Assembly: GCA_031763025.1 (NCBI GenBank)
Contig: JASSKH010000001.1
Location: forward strand, 21,057,142 to 21,121,141
Source: Macrocystis pyrifera
Lineage: Eukaryota; Sar; Phaeophyceae; Laminariales; Laminariaceae
DNA: 64,000 bases
Reading direction: 5' to 3'
Part shown: positions 10,742 to 21,926 of the stretch, in pieces
Layout of the letters: every line of letters begins with the position of its first letter
Position numbering within the stretch: the stretch's first letter is position 1
Made by a program: the position numbers and the translations under genes
Notes under the pieces: generated by a model
Database searches by the model: none
Told to the model about the DNA's origin: nothing
The model's input: the letters and a program-made list of their open reading frames with translations, nothing else

Positions 10742-13700
10742 CCACCGCGTTTGACGCCACGTTGGTCAAGAACAGCAGGACCAGCGAGGCAGCCAAAAGA
10801 GCTGCCCCGGAGTCCTTCAGCCAGGAGAGAAAAGGGTAGGCGAGGAAGACGGGGATCGCGACGCAGCAGGCCCAGCGCTGCGACTTTCTCGCACCTACCC
10901 GCTTGACAATCCGAGGATATATCAAGAGCTGGAATATTAGCGTACCTCCGCCACACGCAGAAAATACCTATAGCAGTATACACGAGGTGGAAGAAACAAA
11001 CGCGGCGCGAATCGATGCGAATGCAACAAGGGGGCAACAAATATATGCGCGTGCGCGTGAAGCCGACCGCGGTATATTCAAAGGCGTCCAAGAAGTGAAG
11101 GCCCGGGAATGTGGAATGTTTTGTTGAGTACGGGAGGACCTCGAAAATATCACTTATTTCAGGGCGAGATGGGCACCGGTGAACCGCTAGCCAACCGTCG
11201 TGGAGCACGAGATAAAAGGAGGTCTTCAGCATGTGGTTGCCCAGATGGCAATGACGCCCACTTCCTTTGGCGGCAGGTGGTGAGTACACACTGGATGCTC
11301 CGCATGTTTCATTGCCGCTATGGATGGCCGCTGCAGCCATCTATCGGACAAAATATGGTTAGTACGTTCCTGGCTACAAGGAGGGGGGCGTGGGAGGAGC
11401 AAACCCTGGTCGCTTTTGCTTACGAATACCACTATGTTTGTACCGCCCGTATGCCAGTGTATGACGGTTGCCCGCTGGGTACAAGAATCGGTACAAAATT
11501 GACGACCGTCGAGAACAAATTCACTTCATACCAAAACCCGAGAAAAAGCAGTCCAGCTAGGTACAGACGCACTATTACAGAATAATGCACGCGGATGCCG
11601 AAACGTGCAAGGAGGGGAGCATATTCGGGGCGCTTGCTTGGTTGAGGCCAGCCGTCAGGTGCCCTACATCTGTCTTATTTCTTTGGCGATCCAATCCAAT
11701 CCGCCGATACTGGCTACCCACAGAGGGCACGCTTCGTCAAATCAACCCCCCCAAAAAATGGAACGACTAAGCCGGCGAAGAAGCGAGGTATCGCAAGACG
11801 GAAACAATAACGATGCACTAAAGCGTGCTGAGGACGATGTTCGGTACCTGCCCGATCTGCTTTGACGTCCAATCCAGACCACCGTTGGCCAAAGTGCTGA
11901 TCGCCCATAGTGGGTACACCTCCTGGTATCCCATGATTACGAACTACGGTTCAATGGCGACGCGCGAGGGAACGGGTCCAAGATAGACAGCGGAGCCGCG
12001 TCTTTAAGCCAAACGGGGGATGGGGGACACGTGAACGATGAGAAATGGTACGCGCCTCTAAGATTTCCGGTATAAACACTTGAAGAGGCGAACGAACCAA
12101 GATCAGTCACGAGGTAGAGCAATACGACGATACCTGACACACAATGGGCACCTACCGTGTACAGCGGACCGAAAACAAATGGCTTCGTACCGAAAACAAG
12201 GCGTACACGAACAGGATGGTGCGGACCCCCTTTTCTTCGAGAAGCTTCATCGGCAGAAGACACTCCCGCAAGAAGGCTTTCTTCCTCCCCTTCCCCTCTT
12301 GCCGACTCTCGCCACTGCCAGCATCGAAGTTCCCGTCCTGTCTAATGTCGACCCCCCCTGACCTCGCGCTACCACGAGTACCATCATGGACATTGCTGCG
12401 CAATTCCCTTCCCTCCAGATCTGGCGTCCCACTGTATGAGAGAGAGCTTCTCCCAGCGAGAGGCAACTGCTCCTCGGCTCGTGTCTGAGCGCTGCTGCCG
12501 TTACATCCACCGTTGCCGATGGCTTTACATCCACCTTTACCAGCAAACCCCGACACCGCCCCCTCCCCGCAGCCATCGCCACCGCTGCTGGCGGAATGCG
12601 AACGCACAAGATTGTTTTTCGCGAGCTCGAGATCATATGCGTTGTCGAGATCGGCTATTTTGACCCCTCCCCCCTCGCCCACTGCCGCGTAATGATTGTG
12701 AAACTCTGCCTTCGATGCCGGAAGGGACTCGAAGCCATGCCTGCATCCAGACAAGGTGGCCACGAAGCATCATTGAGCCTGTGCATGTGAGGCAATAGGT
12801 CATATACGTTTTACTTCACAGCAGGTTCCGACATTGAGTTGGTTACTCTGACGGTACGCCTGACTATCCCCCGATGCTGTAATGAAAATAGACCGGCCGC
12901 GGTAGACCTTTTATAATTTTGCTAGCCGGTATGGAAAGTTGGCAATCAACACCGACTGTATCTGGAAGCATATTTCAGTTGAGCAATAACCTGTTTTTGG
13001 GATGTTTCGTCTATCACGGACACACGCAGTGTTGTAGAAGTGTGTCCGGCTGCGGCGTGTTTATCGGAGGGAGGGATAGGGCGGAAGGAGTTGGGGTTAG
13101 GGTTAGGCGACCAGGGGAGGAAGCGTAACGTTACCCCGGCGTAGGGTGAGTGTTTTTTTTTCGCACGGATTTCGGCAAGGAGGTCGTAAACCCGGGCTTT
13201 GACGCTTCAACCGGGTTTTTGACGGACTGGTCTACGTCCCCTAAATGAACTTATGTTATATTAATAGTAATTTGCCTTCAAAATAGTGACCTACATTAGT
13301 TCAACCACGCCCGTAGCCCTTACTGCATACCTGTTGCAACGTTTATGGTTGTCGAAGGTTTCTGGGAGGAAGAAATAGACCAGAGGGAGGCCTACCAGGG
13401 CCAGGCCTGCCCCGAGGATGTTCGGAAGCAAGTACGGGAACCTGAGTTGGTTCGGACACCGGCACACGGAAATAGAGGAAACAGTAAAGCTAGCGTTGAA
13501 CCACAGCCAACTTAGACTGTACCCATGGTTCAGGGGAGAATATACTTAGCGTTTGGTAGGACAAGTTCTGTCGGAATAAAAGGTAAAATGACTATCAGTG
13601 CCGATGGTATGCTTCTCGATTGATGAAGCTCAACACGTTTTGGTCAAACCTAATCGCGTGTTCTGTGTATTCTACGTTGCCGCAAAGATACGGCGAGGAC

Positions 13701-15996
13701 AAGATGGTCGACGGTGATAGTGACATGACCCAACGAAAAGAGCCCTTGCTGCTGGAAAACACGTCCTATAGGTTGGTTTAGACTCAGCAAACGCCTCGCA
13801 CGAAAACCATTTGCCCCATTGGACCCTTTCTCCTGGGCGCTGGCGGGCAATGGCTCTCGCTCGGGCGAGTGGTCTTAGTCAGTGCAAACGCTGCTGTAGT
13901 AACCATCGAGGCCAGTCTTAAAGCGCCCCAGGAGGGCCGGAGAGCGAAGATTCGCGGACGAAGCCAACGGCGCAAGTATTGGATAAACACATAACCAAAC
14001 CGACCAAGAAGCACTAACAACAACTATTGTTGCTGTAGACCGCACTTGGCGACCGTTGGAAGCAACGCTTATCGATGTAACAATACCGTTCGCGCGACGC
14101 GTACCTTTCGAACAGCCCCGACTTTGAAAACACTCCGGGGTAGTGATTGGCCGGTTCCACCAGAAGGCCACCAAGGCCGGAACCAAGAACGAGTCCAATC
14201 GACCAACACCCTTGACGGCGAGAATGGCACACGGACCGAACGAAGAGTTTGCAAATAGCAATATTGTATTGGTAGGCAACACGTGTAGGACGCAACAGCA
14301 ACACTTGGTACGGCGTTAAGGACAACCGTTGGCGGGAGTGAAATACCTCTTGTGTAGTAGAAAACACGGCGGTTCATTATAAAGGGATCTACAGCAGGAG
14401 GGAGAAAGGGTTGCTACAGCCTAGCCTTACTTTGGGTCGACGGTGTCGTACTAAATGTTCTTTACTGCAGCTTTATATCGATCTTCTAAACACCTCGAGC
14501 AGGCTATGCGGTGTGATATACCGGTACGCAGATCTCTACTTGTATCTGGTATTGCTATAGCTCTATATGCACGCAGTACTTCGTAAGTGCAAAGTGGCTA
14601 CAATTTCACAATGCATACATTGTAAATTGGCGATATAGTGCAGTTACAAGTCTGGCCGTGAAAATCTGACATTGCGGCCTGTTCTTCTCGCCCTTGGCTG
14701 ACCCAGGTCGCTTGGTATAGGGAGAAACTCCATTGAATATACCTCTTCGATCACACTACCTGTGATAAAGCTCATGCCGACCACCTCATGCTCTCTTCCG
14801 CAAACCTCGGAGATCATAGTCTTTAATACGCCCTCCAGGCCGTTCATTACTCCAAGGAGAAACCTACATCGACGCAACGGTAGAGGAACCCGTCCGCAGG
14901 GAGCGATCGATGAACAGGTATATTGTGCGATATTGCATGCATGTGTCTACTAAAAGTGCTATCAATATTACATCACGTACAGTTTTGGGGGCGGACGACT
15001 ATAAACGTGTGTTTGGATGACTAGCCGACGACGGTGGGAAGTCGGGAGATATTGCATTTTTTATTGATGCCTTGCAGAATGATCGATGACATTGCAGACC
15101 CAGCATTCTGTTACGCTGCAGTGCGACCTGTGCTATCGGACGATGGTGGATCAGAGAATGGGAGATATATGGATGCTCGGCCTACCGGGGTCAAAATCCA
15201 CGGACACCACGAGGTAAACCCTCCTGAAGCATACATACGGCACCCCTCACCGGCAAGCAACAGCCCAAAGAAATGTGGCCGACAAACCGAAAGCGACCGA
15301 CAGGAACGCTATGGAACACAGCCCGATGTACACAACCGGCAGTCGACCGTAGCGGTCCGCGAAGCGGCCCCAGAAATATGAGCTCCCGAAGCGCCCGACC
15401 ATAAAGGCCGATGACAGGTATCCCGCGTAAAAACCTGTATGGGAATCGTCACATTGGTGCACACGCATCATCAATAGCTGTAGCGGCACTATTGTTTTTT
15501 CTACGAGTTAGTTGATAGTTGTCAACGAAAGCGTTGATATACAACAGCATCCGAACAAAACCCACGCCTGGGAGAAAATAAGTGAGACCAGAGCCGCTGG
15601 AGTATGTCCTATCTATAATAGGACGATTCGCGGAATGAAACTAACACGATGTAGATGACGTATCACTGATATTCTCAGGTTAACGCAGCAAGGGACGCAT
15701 GTGCCCTTCTATCCCAGGCAGCCAGCCGTCAGGAGGCAGCGTGGTGGGAAGTGGCATCGTTCAGTTAATCACATAGTTCAGGAACCAAACTCACGCCTCA
15801 TGGAACGATTTCGGTATCCGGGATTTGCAACATTATGCCAAAATATTAACTTGCCAGCCTCATCCTTGTCGTCGGTGACCCCCAGACGTTGCACCATGTA
15901 GCCCACGTAGGGAAACAGGCTGCTGAGGGCGTACGAATGGGCCACAAGACCGATCGAAATCGCCACCATAGGCGGCCACGGAAAAGGCGTCCCCAT
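10742..15996 (-). CDS. Major facilitator superfamily transporter (ZIFL/TCR-like), multi-exon, 3' end incomplete
   Basis: Predicted exons in transcript order: 15996-15855, 15434-15251, 14863-14760, 14210-14105, 13441-13331, 12740-12170 (or to 12191), 11922-11848, 10928 to about 10742. Reading phases agree at all five junctions from the first to the sixth exon. The first exon encodes a start reading MGTPFPWPPMVAISIG and helix 1. The second encodes GFYAGYLSSAFMVGRF and the MFS signature GRFADRYGRLPVV. The third has RFLLGVMNGLEGVLK, the fourth GLVLGSGLGGLL, and the fifth FPYLLPNILGAGLALVGLPL with FFLPET. The sixth is a Gly/Ser-rich cytosolic loop of about 170 residues plus helix 7. The seventh is EVYPLWAISTLANGGLDW and the eighth covers helices 8-9. 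The order matches plant and fungal zinc-induced-facilitator-like proteins, which move small organic ions or metal chelates with protons across membranes; the substrate here cannot be read. ATG 15996 was chosen because the upstream frame has no earlier ATG. About 13 residues between the last two exons, and helices 10-12, were not found, so the gene may be incomplete or decaying. Confidence 0.85.
11670..11738 (-). pseudogene. Decayed duplicate of a transporter exon
   Basis: In the intron after the exon at 11848-11922, an open stretch encodes EACPLWVASIGGLDWIAKEI, clearly parallel to EVYPLWAISTLANGGLDW of the upstream exon. Where the intact exon ends CAG then GTACCG, this copy ends CAG then ATGTAG, so the donor GT is lost. 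The acceptor AG before the Glu codon is also missing (it reads TTTGAC). The coding part is three codons shorter. This looks like a tandem exon duplication whose second copy can no longer be spliced in the obvious way. Confidence 0.7.
12900..13330. other. Transporter intron holding a short telomere-like repeat
   Basis: Positions 13094-13106 read GGTTAGGGTTAGG, about two TTAGGG units, inside an intron of the transporter. A G-rich stretch precedes it. Otherwise nothing was recognised. Confidence 0.5.
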
Positions 15997-18250
15997 GTCC
16001 GTTCGCTCGAGGCGGGTTGCCTTATCCGTTTGCTGGGGTCGGGTTGGGTGGGCGGGTCTCGGATGCGGCGGATTTGTAGGGACTATATACCAGCTACGAT
16101 ACAAGGAGGGGTGTTACAACTCTTCCTGTCCCACGTACAGCTGGTCTACCGGGGAACGTTGCAAGCGCCGGATGTTGGACGGAACAAAAGGGGATAATTA
16201 GAACAGCCATACCCAAGTTCTATTTAATGTGAGAGCATTAGTGGTGTGACAAGCAATGTATTAGCTCTGGATCTTGTGACTGTTTTTCGCTAGGTATGCC
16301 GTATGTATCGCACAATGTACAGGCGCGCCCGTACACGAACACACCGAGTAGTAGCACACCCGTACATGAACGAAAGCGGCCTGTATACTAAATACGTATA
16401 TGAATGGGTGTTGGTTGTAGGCTTGTGCAGGATTCGATCTTGATGACAATTTCGGAACGGGAGTCCCAGTGGCAGAGGGGCTTTGTTATTGGACCGCAAT
16501 CTGATGTGAGCGGGTTCGGATGGTGTGATACCGCGTCTCTTTATGTGATGGTGACTTTATTGTGAACTCTATGGCTTGGTAGGATCTGCACGGACTGAGG
16601 GACTGCGTGTGATTGGAAGGAAGTTCACTTAACCCAGTCTCCACGGTTTTGACCGAGTATGCATTTTTGAAGAAAGACCGCTTGTATGTTCATCCCCGCC
16701 CCCCTCCGCTATAGCAGAGTAAGAGTAAGCTTTGAGCATGTAGTATGCATGCCACGTACATTTGGAGGGGAGGTAGTTAGTAGCGGGGGTACAGTAGGTA
16801 CTTGAAGCACGGATTAATTTTCTTACGCTTGATTACCGAACGACTGACATGTGAATTGAAGTATTTTAAGTGCTGCCATACACTGGTCACATTGATAATT
16901 AAATGCATTCTGCTTTTTCCGTGAACTGGCGTCCTATTGGTTAGTTAATAAGCCGTACTAGGAGTCGATGTTGTTTGGTGAACACATCGTCCGCTTCTGA
17001 GTTTGTTTCGCGCGGGTTCTAGTCCCGGCATGCATCATTTTCCCTTGCGTGGAAAACTCGAAGGTTCTTGGTCATGACACCAGTTGCTCATGACGAGGGG
17101 TATCATTCCACCCCGATGATGAGTTGGTATACATAACTGCGCCTAAAACCAAACAAGGATTGGTGAGGTGTTCGAATGGGAAGAGGGGTAACTAGATATG
17201 GCAATACACCGAAGGAAACACGCTCCGGTTCGGTAGATAATTGTGGTACTTGGAAATATACTCAGTGTATGATAAAAGTTTTTATTTTTGATGTTTGGCA
17301 CCTCATTCCAGAGAGACGTCAGTTATCGACGTGGCTGCACTCGTTTTGCCCACAGACGTGGACTATGCTAGCCTTAAGTTGTCAATGTGAGGTCCATGTT
17401 CACCAGGATAAACGAGAGTGCCAATACCAACAACTGGTATCGTATGATATCTTTCCGCAGGACGCAAACGTGGGTCGAGCTTGGGTGATACACGTACAAA
17501 ATGCAGACAAGTAGTACAAAGAACTACACGGACCAAGTGACGAGATTTGAAACTTTCGAAATATGTAACGGAGTAGGTTATCATACTTGCAGCAAGAATC
17601 GAGCTAGAGAACATTTAACCTGTGTATTTAGTAAATGTAAATTCGATAGTTGAATGTAGCAAGTTTGACTATGTTACCTCCATCGAGGGGTCGAACAACT
17701 ACCATGCAACCCAGCGGTAACCAATATTAGTCTATCCCAAGTCGCTGATCGGTATCATAATCGCCTGTAGCGAGTAGACTAGGAGATGAGCAAACGTATC
17801 GCATTATCGACTTCGCAAATAAATTGTGTCTATTTGCGCGCAGTATGAAATACGAGTATTGTCCTCCCTGCACAGATAAGGATCGATTGCAATATAGCAA
17901 CGAAATAACATGATCACTCAAATCCAGCGAAAAGCAACAACCAAATTTCGACAACAATCTCCCTATCCCCATCCAAACCTTATAATCTTAAATTCTAACC
18001 CCAGAAACTCCCGAAATCCGCTTCAAATGCTCAAACTCCAAAATCTCCGGTTAACCAAGGCAATATACCACGAGAATTCCACTATAAACTGCTCCTAAAA
18101 GGGTCCGAGTAATTTCAAGTCTATCTCACACGGGGCGCATACGTGACTGATGTGTATACGATGTTTACATCCACCGGTCTCCGCTTCATATAAAACCGCA
18201 GGATATCCCAGGAAACATCCTACCAGGTACCAACAAATTCGTAACATGTA
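15997..18250. other. Intergenic interval upstream of the transporter
   Basis: The upstream side of the transporter start (15997-16200) contains the likely promoter, but no TATA box could be assigned with confidence. The remainder has short open frames of no recognisable family. A tRNA-like relic at 16955-17036 is listed separately. Confidence 0.4.
16955..17036 (+). repeat. tRNA-like relic (possible SINE head)
   Basis: The segment GCGCGGGTTCTAGTCCCG at 17010-17027 has the shape of a tRNA T arm with internal promoter box B. Upstream, TTGTTTGGTGAACACATCG resembles a D arm with box A at suitable spacing. The acceptor arms do not pair well, so it is not called a functional tRNA. Confidence 0.3.
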
Positions 18251-18502
18251 CAAGGCGCTTCGCTCCGCGGGCGGCCTACGCGGCCCACTACGTTCGCTCA
18301 GGAAGGAAAAGTACATCAAATTATGCGAAGCGGACAGAGGTCCATGATTGAATATTGTTTTTTTCATGATTGATTGTAGTTGCAAACTGGCGACTTGATA
18401 GTGCCAAGAGTCCCGCCGCAATGCATGCTTCGGGAGGAAACAGCTCGGATGCCACACACGCTTCGCGTCGCGGGCGGTTTTCCGCTACGCTCGCTCACAT
18501 GT
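18250..18502. other. GC-rich palindromic patches
   Basis: CGCTTCGCTCCGCGGGCGGC at 18256-18275 and CACGCTTCGCGTCGCGGGCG at 18457-18476 are similar GC clusters with inverted symmetry, each followed by TACG.TCGCTCA. A related GCGGAGCGCGAGCGCGAAGC patch lies near 61543. Their role is unknown. Such patches are common in some algal organelle genomes, but here they lie in nuclear-looking DNA. Confidence 0.5.
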
Positions 18503-19230
18503 CGTAAGTACCCCAGGTAGGGTACTTATTTTCTTCTTTTGATATGCTTTATGTCTGTACTCGTATGTACGAAAGATAAAGCGCAGCACGGCACAGCAGC
18601 ACCACAAAACAATGAAAATGAAACTGAATTTTTCGGAAAGAAAAAAAATCCTCGTCTCTCGTGTAATATTTTCCTGCCTTTTGGAACACCTTACACCGAT
18701 CGAAAACAAGAAAAGAAAAAAACCAAACGGCAGCGCTTCTCTCTCAGCGACGTACGCAGCCCGCCCCTCTCGCGACCATCTCGCCACCGATTCGGTCCGA
18801 GTAAAGCTTTCCTCCCTCTCTTCCACAGTGAGCCCCGTCGCCCGCCTCGCGTGAAGCCCGGTGCTCACCGTGGACTTCTTTCGCCAGCTCGACAATGTTG
18901 GTACTCAGACTGGGTACCTCCCTTTATGATTTTCAACCCGGTCGCAAAAACAAGCACCGCTTGAATATCATATTACAATCCCGAACGACCCTTAAATACT
19001 CGTACGTACTCTATCAAAAATAAAAAATGGAGGCCAGACAGAGCCCATTCATGCATCCCTCGTGTCTCGAGGCACACGCGACGCCTAGGCACGAAAGCGG
19101 CGACTGCGCTCCTTACAACCCCCCCTCTACTCGCCAGCACCCGCTGACACCCGCAACGGCGCCGGGTTCGCCCGCGGCACCGTGCTCGGAGTACACGCAC
19201 GCACACGAAGCGAAAGAAGAAAAAAGGAAG
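18500..19230. repeat. Dispersed repeat, copy 1 (inverted copy at 53280-53860)
   Basis: Read on the minus strand, this matches 53280-53860 over some 600 bp. Shared stretches include GTGAGCACCGGGCTT, AGAGAGGGAGGAAA, a GGTCGCGAGA motif, and GTGTCTCGAG beside a GGCGTCGCG-type patch. Parallel short frames encode a similar Arg-rich run (RRRVCLETR) in both copies, but stops and differing frames argue against a gene. A palindrome AGTACCCCAGGTAGGGTACT sits near the left end (18508-18527). Confidence 0.65.
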
Positions 19231-19522
19231 AAAGGACCGACGGTGCCAGAGAGATGGAGAAAACAAAGACCCGCTGGAAAGGTTCGACAAGTAATAAAGG
19301 GAGGCGGTTCCCAAGTGGGCGCTCTGAGAGGCCAGGGATGTTCCAACCGAGCACGCTCAGAGAGTGAGATATCTATAAGTAGTTCGATATTAGCTGTCGT
19401 ACATCTGCCTTTGCCAAGGCCATCAGTTGCCAACGCATCCATCGCTATTTCGCAACAAAAGTTCATTGCTCCTTTGCGGCGTAGCAACAACATCAAACGC
19501 TCTGCTTCGCTTGTGGTGGGCG

Positions 19523-19914
19523 TGTTAAGAAATAGGCAGTATGTACATAGCCTGTTGAGTCAATGCCTTGTACGGTAGGTTGTGGTTCAACTAATGGCGC
19601 CACATTATGAGTAACGGAATGTTTAGAGGTCTTTTCCGCAGTTATTGTAGTTGACGAGTTGCAGCGACAAGCCGTCGATATAAGTTGCTGTAAGAGGCTA
19701 TAAATATCGAGGAACAGGAGTGTTTGCACACCCCCACGTTCATTCGTAAAACCTCATCTGACCTTACCGCAGTTCATGTACGTGATCCTTTATTACCCTC
19801 AAACCGCCTTTTTCTCCAGTCATCCATTCTTCACATCCTCGAAACGCAGCGTGTCTACTCGGTCAGTTTAACGACTGGCAGCGCCAATCTTTGCAGCCTA
19901 CTGTGCAGGAGTAT
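19523..19914 (+). mobile_element. 5' LTR of a Copia-type retrotransposon
   Basis: Starts TGTTAAGAAATAGGCAGTAT and ends around TGTGCAGGAGTAT. It aligns end to end with 28407-28794 at very roughly 85% identity by eye, which implies an old insertion or two different insertions. Five-base flanks (GGGCG left, TAATA right of the distal LTR) do not match, so no target-site duplication is seen. Confidence 0.8.
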
Positions 19915-20382
19915 CGTCGAAAATTAATTATATATGTTTTAGCCATCGGTTTGTCAGCGTGGCGCGCACATCGGGAACCTTCGTGGACCCGGAGCAGGAG
20001 CAACAGCTGGGGACTTTACACAAAGCTTCTCAGCTTTATTTTGAGTTTACACAAAGCTCCTCAGCTTCGTTTAGATTTTCCAGCGATCCGACCACACCGC
20101 TCGGTTCCGCGATTCAGCGGCCCAACACAGACTCGGGCGGGTGTTGTTTTTTTTCAGCACCGCGACCGAGACTCGGATCTTTTATCCACTATATAATCCA
20201 ACACAGACTCGGGCGAGTTTATCTTTTGGTTTGCCTGTTATTTGTCTGTTGGTTTGTCTGTTCAGGTCTGTTTGTTTCTTCGTTTCTTTTGGTTTTTACA
20301 GTACAGCGATCGAGACTCGGATTCGTCATTTATCTTCGTATACCTCGTAGGAGCAGATCCGCTTTAACGTCGAGAGGTCGCC
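19915..20382 (+). other. Retrotransposon leader region
   Basis: Untranslated stretch between the 5' LTR and gag. It has small internal duplications (CACAAAGCT.CTCAGCTT twice; an ACACAGACTCGGGCG motif twice; CG(A/C)GACTCGGAT near 20170 and 20305). No clear tRNA-complementary primer-binding site was identified. Confidence 0.5.
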
Positions 20383-20892
20383 ATGGAGAGTGTGGCATCC
20401 AACAACGCCCAGGCGGTCATCAAGAACTGCCCCATCCTTGCCGGCAGGAACAAGGAGTCGTTTCAAGAAGACAAGAGCAAGGTGCGTGTCTGCTTGTCTC
20501 TCTACAACAAGGCCGTCTTCGGAGTATTTCAAGGTAAGGTCCAGCCATCATCTACTCTGGGCAGCACCCACACCACGATGCTTAATGCTGTCGCTGAGCA
20601 CAAATGGCTGCAGGCGAACCAAGATCTCTGGGGTGTTCTACTTCTCACCACAACTAGTTCCGCCAACAACACCGTCAAGGTGTTCGAGGGGAAGCAGCTA
20701 GAAGATGGAGCGGGGCATGGACAGCTGGCGTGGAAGACTCTGACAGAGAAGTTCAACGGCCGCACTAAGGAGGCCAAAAGGGCGTGCCACGAGAAATTAC
20801 AGGTCAGCACGAAGATGGAGCCCGGCCGGGATCGGGACGACTTCTGTTTCGTTCTGGACGAGTGCCGTGACCTCTTCGAGGAAATGGGATAG
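20383..20892 (+). pseudogene. gag: Copia-type Gag polyprotein, N-terminal part
   Basis: The ATG at 20383 opens 169 codons beginning MESVASNNAQAVIKNCPILA. The interior includes LWGVLLLTTT, AWKTLTEKFNGRTKEAK and a predicted helical region ending DECRDLFEEMG. This is the gag-polypeptide/UBN2-like layout of Ty1/Copia elements, which form the particle that packages element RNA. A TAG at 20890 interrupts it; the same frame continues with an ILQALPPEYK motif typical of Copia Gag until about 20979. The zinc knuckle expected further on was not found intact. Confidence 0.8.
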
Positions 20893-21459
20893 ACAGTACA
20901 CGACGAAAGGTACGAGGTAATCATTCTCCAAGCCCTTCCGCCCGAGTACAAGAGGGTACGAGTGGCGCTCTTTCCATAATAGAACTATGCATAGCGATGC
21001 GGACTGCCGCACCCAGCATGGTGTCGTCAGTGCAAACGCCGATAAGGTCAACTATGCTGCTAATTACATCGAACACCCGATCTCGTTCACCGTAGTGGAA
21101 GCGCCGACGGAGGAGGAATCACTTTGGCCATTCGGCTCTACAGATGAACTAGCCGACATCACTGGGTTGTTTGGATCTTTCGGCGGCGTCAGCGGCAAGG
21201 AGACTAGTGACTCGCTCTTCATGGTCGCGGAAGAACGGCCCCATCAACTGGGATTCCGAGAGCGTATCCTCGGGGGTTTGATGACTATGACCCGTGCTCC
21301 AGTGATGGTGGCTATCCTTCACTATATGTGGCTCTCGTTTGACACCTCCTTTATGCCCGAATGGTCAAGACCACCTATGAACAGCCCGAAGTCTTTGGGA
21401 GCATCACCAGTACGGAAGATGGGTCGGCTCTCACAATCGACCGCATCTTGAGGTCGCGA

Positions 21460-21926
21460 GCAGGGCTGCAGCAACGACCCCGTAAATGCGTTGGTGGAAA
21501 GTGGCGCGTCGGGACATTATTTCGATGACGCCATCAACCCCGGATTTCGGGACAGACTGGAAGAGTACAAGGTATTGGACGTGCCACGAAAATATCAACC
21601 GCTGGGAGGGGTGAAATTAATGCCAATGCGCAGGGAGTGCTCCGGGCCACGTCATCGACGACAACGGAGTACGACGGTTAATTGAATTTTCGTGTGTGAT
21701 TGTGCCTGGCCTATTAATAGGACGTATCCTATCCTCTGTCAAGCAAACTGCGCGCAACGGTGTGGGGCCTATCTTAGACATGACCAACCCAAGGCTGGAA
21801 TCCCACGACCACATCTTTCCGCTCCAAGAGCTGGGGCACGATGTTTATTCGTTCTCGCTGGACCTCACCGGCGGTGGCAATGGGCCGGAGCTGGGAATTC
21901 GGACTGCGGCAAACGCCAACCTGTAG
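21460..21926 (+). pseudogene. Copia aspartic protease region, broken
   Basis: Around 21494 the frame reads LVESGASGHYFDDAINPGF. In Copia elements this is the protease active-site loop, normally D-S-G-A; here the catalytic Asp position is Glu. The reading continues with YQPLGGVKL, then a frameshift into one with CVIVPGLLIGRILSSV, which matches the usual protease C-terminal pattern. Stops and shifts mean no single protein is made. Confidence 0.65.

Noticed and set aside
10687-11340. 217-codon minus-strand gene
   Set aside because: It overlaps the transporter exon at 10742-10928 in another frame. The transporter frame carries the recognisable membrane helices.
12152-12763. Single-exon 203-codon gene
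   Set aside because: Its start codon is not ATG, and the frame is the transporter's central-loop exon with flanking splice sites.
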